This document shows positions 4,731 to 6,352 of a stretch of DNA of 6,352 nucleotides, piece by piece. Source of the DNA: Candidatus Aminicenantota bacterium (GTDB lineage Bacteria; Acidobacteriota; Aminicenantia; Aminicenantales; UBA8522); the NCBI GenBank assembly GCA_003524335.1, contig DQHV01000168.1, forward strand, positions 1-6,352, in the 5' to 3' direction. The position numbers and the translations under genes are program-made. The notes under the pieces were generated by a model. It ran no database searches. It was not told the origin of the DNA and saw nothing but the letters and a program-made list of their open reading frames with translations. Within the stretch, counting starts at the first letter, position 1. Each line of letters begins with the position of its first letter.

Positions 4731-6352
4731 ATGACCAGCTGTCCGCAATGCCATGCCGAAAACTCTCGCGACAGCCAGTTCTGCAGCCGTTGCGGGACGA
4801 GGATCAGCTCTCTCGAAGACTTCCCCCTGACCAGGACCATCACTCCTTTTCCCGCCGCGGTCACCAAGGGCGAATTGTTTGCCGGAAGATATGAGATTCT
4901 TGACGAGCTCGGCCGGGGAGGGATGGGGATCGTATACAAGGCATCCGATACCAAGCTCAAGCGGATCGTGGCGCTCAAGTTCCTTCCTCCTGAGCTCAGC
5001 ATCGATCCGGAAACCAAGGATCGGTTTGTCCTTGAAGCCCAGGCCGCCGCTTCGCTCGACAATCTGTCCATATGCATCATTCATGAGATCGACGAAGCCG
5101 ACGGGAAGCCGTTCATTTCCATGGCCTATGTCGAGGGGCAGACCTTGAGAGAGAGGATCCGAACCGGACCTCTCCCAGAGGACAAGTCGCTGGAAATCGC
5201 CATCCAAGTTGCCGACGGCCTCGAGGAAGCGCACAAAAAAGGCATCATTCATCGGGATATCAAGCCCGCCAACGTCATGATCACCCAAAAGGGCCGGGTT
5301 AAGATCATGGATTTCGGATTAGCGAAGGTCAGCGGGGCGCGGGTGACGCGCGAAGGCGTGGTCATAGGGACTCTGGCCTACATGACTCCCGAACAGGCGC
5401 GCGGAGAACCGGCTGACCATCGCTCGGACATCTGGTCACTGGGGGCCGTGATTTACGAGATGGTCACCGGGTCTTTGCCCTTCCCGGGCGATAGAGATGC
5501 CCTTATTGTGAATGGCATTCTGAACGCCGAGCCTGTTCCTCTATCCGTCCGGCGGCCGGGAATTTCTTCCGAACTCGAACATATCATCAAACGGACGCTG
5601 GCCAAGAGCCCCAGCGAGCGTTATCAGGGGGCCGGCGAAATGAAGGCCGATATGGAGCGGCTTCTCCAAATCCTGAGAGGCCAGCGAGCCCAATCGGAAA
5701 CGGCCGCAGACCTGCTCACAGTCATCCCCTTCGAAAACCTCGCCGACCCGGATGACCAGGAAAGAGAGGCCCGGATGATCAGCAATCTGGTGCTCACTGC
5801 CCTCTCCGCATCCGGCGGACTGCGAGTTGCCAGCGAACAGCGGCTTTTCGATGGATTGAAAGAGATTGGGTGCGACGGCGAGCGAACGATCGACCGGACA
5901 GTGGCTGCTCAACTCGCCCGGCGGGTGGGAGGCACGAAGATGGTCGTGGGGGAATTCAGCCGACTCGGCGACCGGGCGATCCTCACGTCCAAGATTCTCC
6001 AGGTCCAAACCGGGGAAATCATGCGCTCGGAACGGGTGGAGGGGGCTGATCTTTTCGCCATGGCCGACGCGCTCTCGGGGTTGATTCTCCGGGACCTCGG
6101 CTTCCCGGCGGCGGCTGCCAAGGGCGGAGGACCGACGCTGGCAGATCTGACGACTTCGTCAGAAGAGGCCTACAGTCTCTATCTCCAGGGACTGGACCGC
6201 TATTATCGATATGATTATGCCGCCGCGGAGGAGAGCTTCCGGCAAGCGGTCGCCATCGACCCCGGATTTGCCCTGGCTTACTGGCGGCTGGCCTGGATGC
6301 AGATCCGGTTCGGCATGGGAGACCTGGGGGCTGCGGCGGCGACTGCGGAGAT
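4731..6352 (+). CDS. Ser/Thr protein kinase with zinc ribbon, TolB/FlgO-like and TPR domains, 3' partial
   Basis: The frame runs from ATG 4731 to the window edge (540 residues plus two bases). Residues 4-21 form a CxxC-x10-CxxC zinc ribbon. The kinase domain spans about 54-312: glycine loop LGRGGMGIVYKA (60-71), ALK lysine 83, helix-C Glu 102, catalytic HRDIKPAN (174-181, Asp 176), DFG (194-196), GTLAYMTPEQ (213-222) and DIWSLG (233-238). All catalytic residues are present, so an active Hanks-type kinase is expected. Residues about 327-457 (VIPFENLADPDD, GLRVASEQRLF, VGGTKMVVGEFSR, ILQVQTGEIMRSERV) resemble the TolB N-terminal/FlgO-like domain often placed behind such kinases. From about 477 a TPR begins (AAAEESFRQAVAIDPGFALAYWRLA). 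No membrane segment is visible, so the protein looks cytoplasmic so far. The start is chosen because the zinc ribbon begins at once; the SD is weak (AAGAGA directly before ATG). An in-frame ATG at 4575 would add 52 residues of no recognisable domain. Confidence 0.92.
   Translation, partial: MTSCPQCHAENSRDSQFCSRCGTRISSLEDFPLTRTITPFPAAVTKGELFAGRYEILDELGRGGMGIVYKASDTKLKRIVALKFLPPELSIDPETKDRFVLEAQAAASLDNLSICIIHEIDEADGKPFISMAYVEGQTLRERIRTGPLPEDKSLEIAIQVADGLEEAHKKGIIHRDIKPANVMITQKGRVKIMDFGLAKVSGARVTREGVVIGTLAYMTPEQARGEPADHRSDIWSLGAVIYEMVTGSLPFPGDRDALIVNGILNAEPVPLSVRRPGISSELEHIIKRTLAKSPSERYQGAGEMKADMERLLQILRGQRAQSETAADLLTVIPFENLADPDDQEREARMISNLVLTALSASGGLRVASEQRLFDGLKEIGCDGERTIDRTVAAQLARRVGGTKMVVGEFSRLGDRAILTSKILQVQTGEIMRSERVEGADLFAMADALSGLILRDLGFPAAAAKGGGPTLADLTTSSEEAYSLYLQGLDRYYRYDYAAAEESFRQAVAIDPGFALAYWRLAWMQIRFGMGDLGAAAATAE

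Noticed and set aside
4677..5288. 203-residue minus-strand reading frame opposite the kinase
   Set aside because: It is antisense to the zinc ribbon and kinase catalytic motifs and has no signature of its own.

Overview
The window holds three substantial genes and one smaller orphan gene, read partly on each strand. Their make-up suggests a moderately GC-rich, probably Gram-negative-type environmental bacterium. The serine/threonine kinase architecture at the right end (zinc ribbon, kinase, TolB/FlgO-like domain, TPR) is common in Acidobacteriota and Aminicenantota-like lineages. That placement is an inference from gene style, not a proven identification.

Layout. (1) 1-1563, plus strand: the 3' part of a sulfurtransferase-like protein with four tandem rhodanese folds, of which only the second keeps a catalytic cysteine; its 5' end lies outside the window. 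(2) 1585-3045, minus strand: a complete exported octaheme c-type cytochrome of the hydroxylamine oxidoreductase (HAO) family with eight CxxCH motifs, a strong ribosome binding site and a perfect TATAAT upstream. It converges on the rhodanese gene with only 21 bases between the stops. (3) 3176-4449: a short segment bounded by two same-orientation copies of a tRNA 3' end (30 of 32 bases identical). The left copy continues into what looks like a decayed tRNA-Val(CAC). Between the copies is one minus-strand gene for an exported or membrane-anchored protein with TIM-barrel-like strands and no recognised family. This looks like a relic of tRNA-targeted integration, a one-gene islet without its integrase. 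(4) 4450-4730: a more AT-rich intergenic stretch with tandem and inverted repeats beside the right tRNA end. (5) 4731-6352, plus strand: the 5' part of a Ser/Thr protein kinase, running off the right edge.

How the parts relate. The HAO-like cytochrome is a periplasmic nitrogen redox enzyme (hydroxylamine oxidation, or reduction of nitrite/hydroxylamine to ammonium) and appears to be transcribed alone. The rhodanese protein is probably a sulfur-handling or sulfane-sulfur-binding protein; its proximity does not prove a functional link. The kinase is a signalling protein with its own upstream region. I see no CRISPR array, insertion sequence with a transposase, complete functional tRNA, rRNA or riboswitch.
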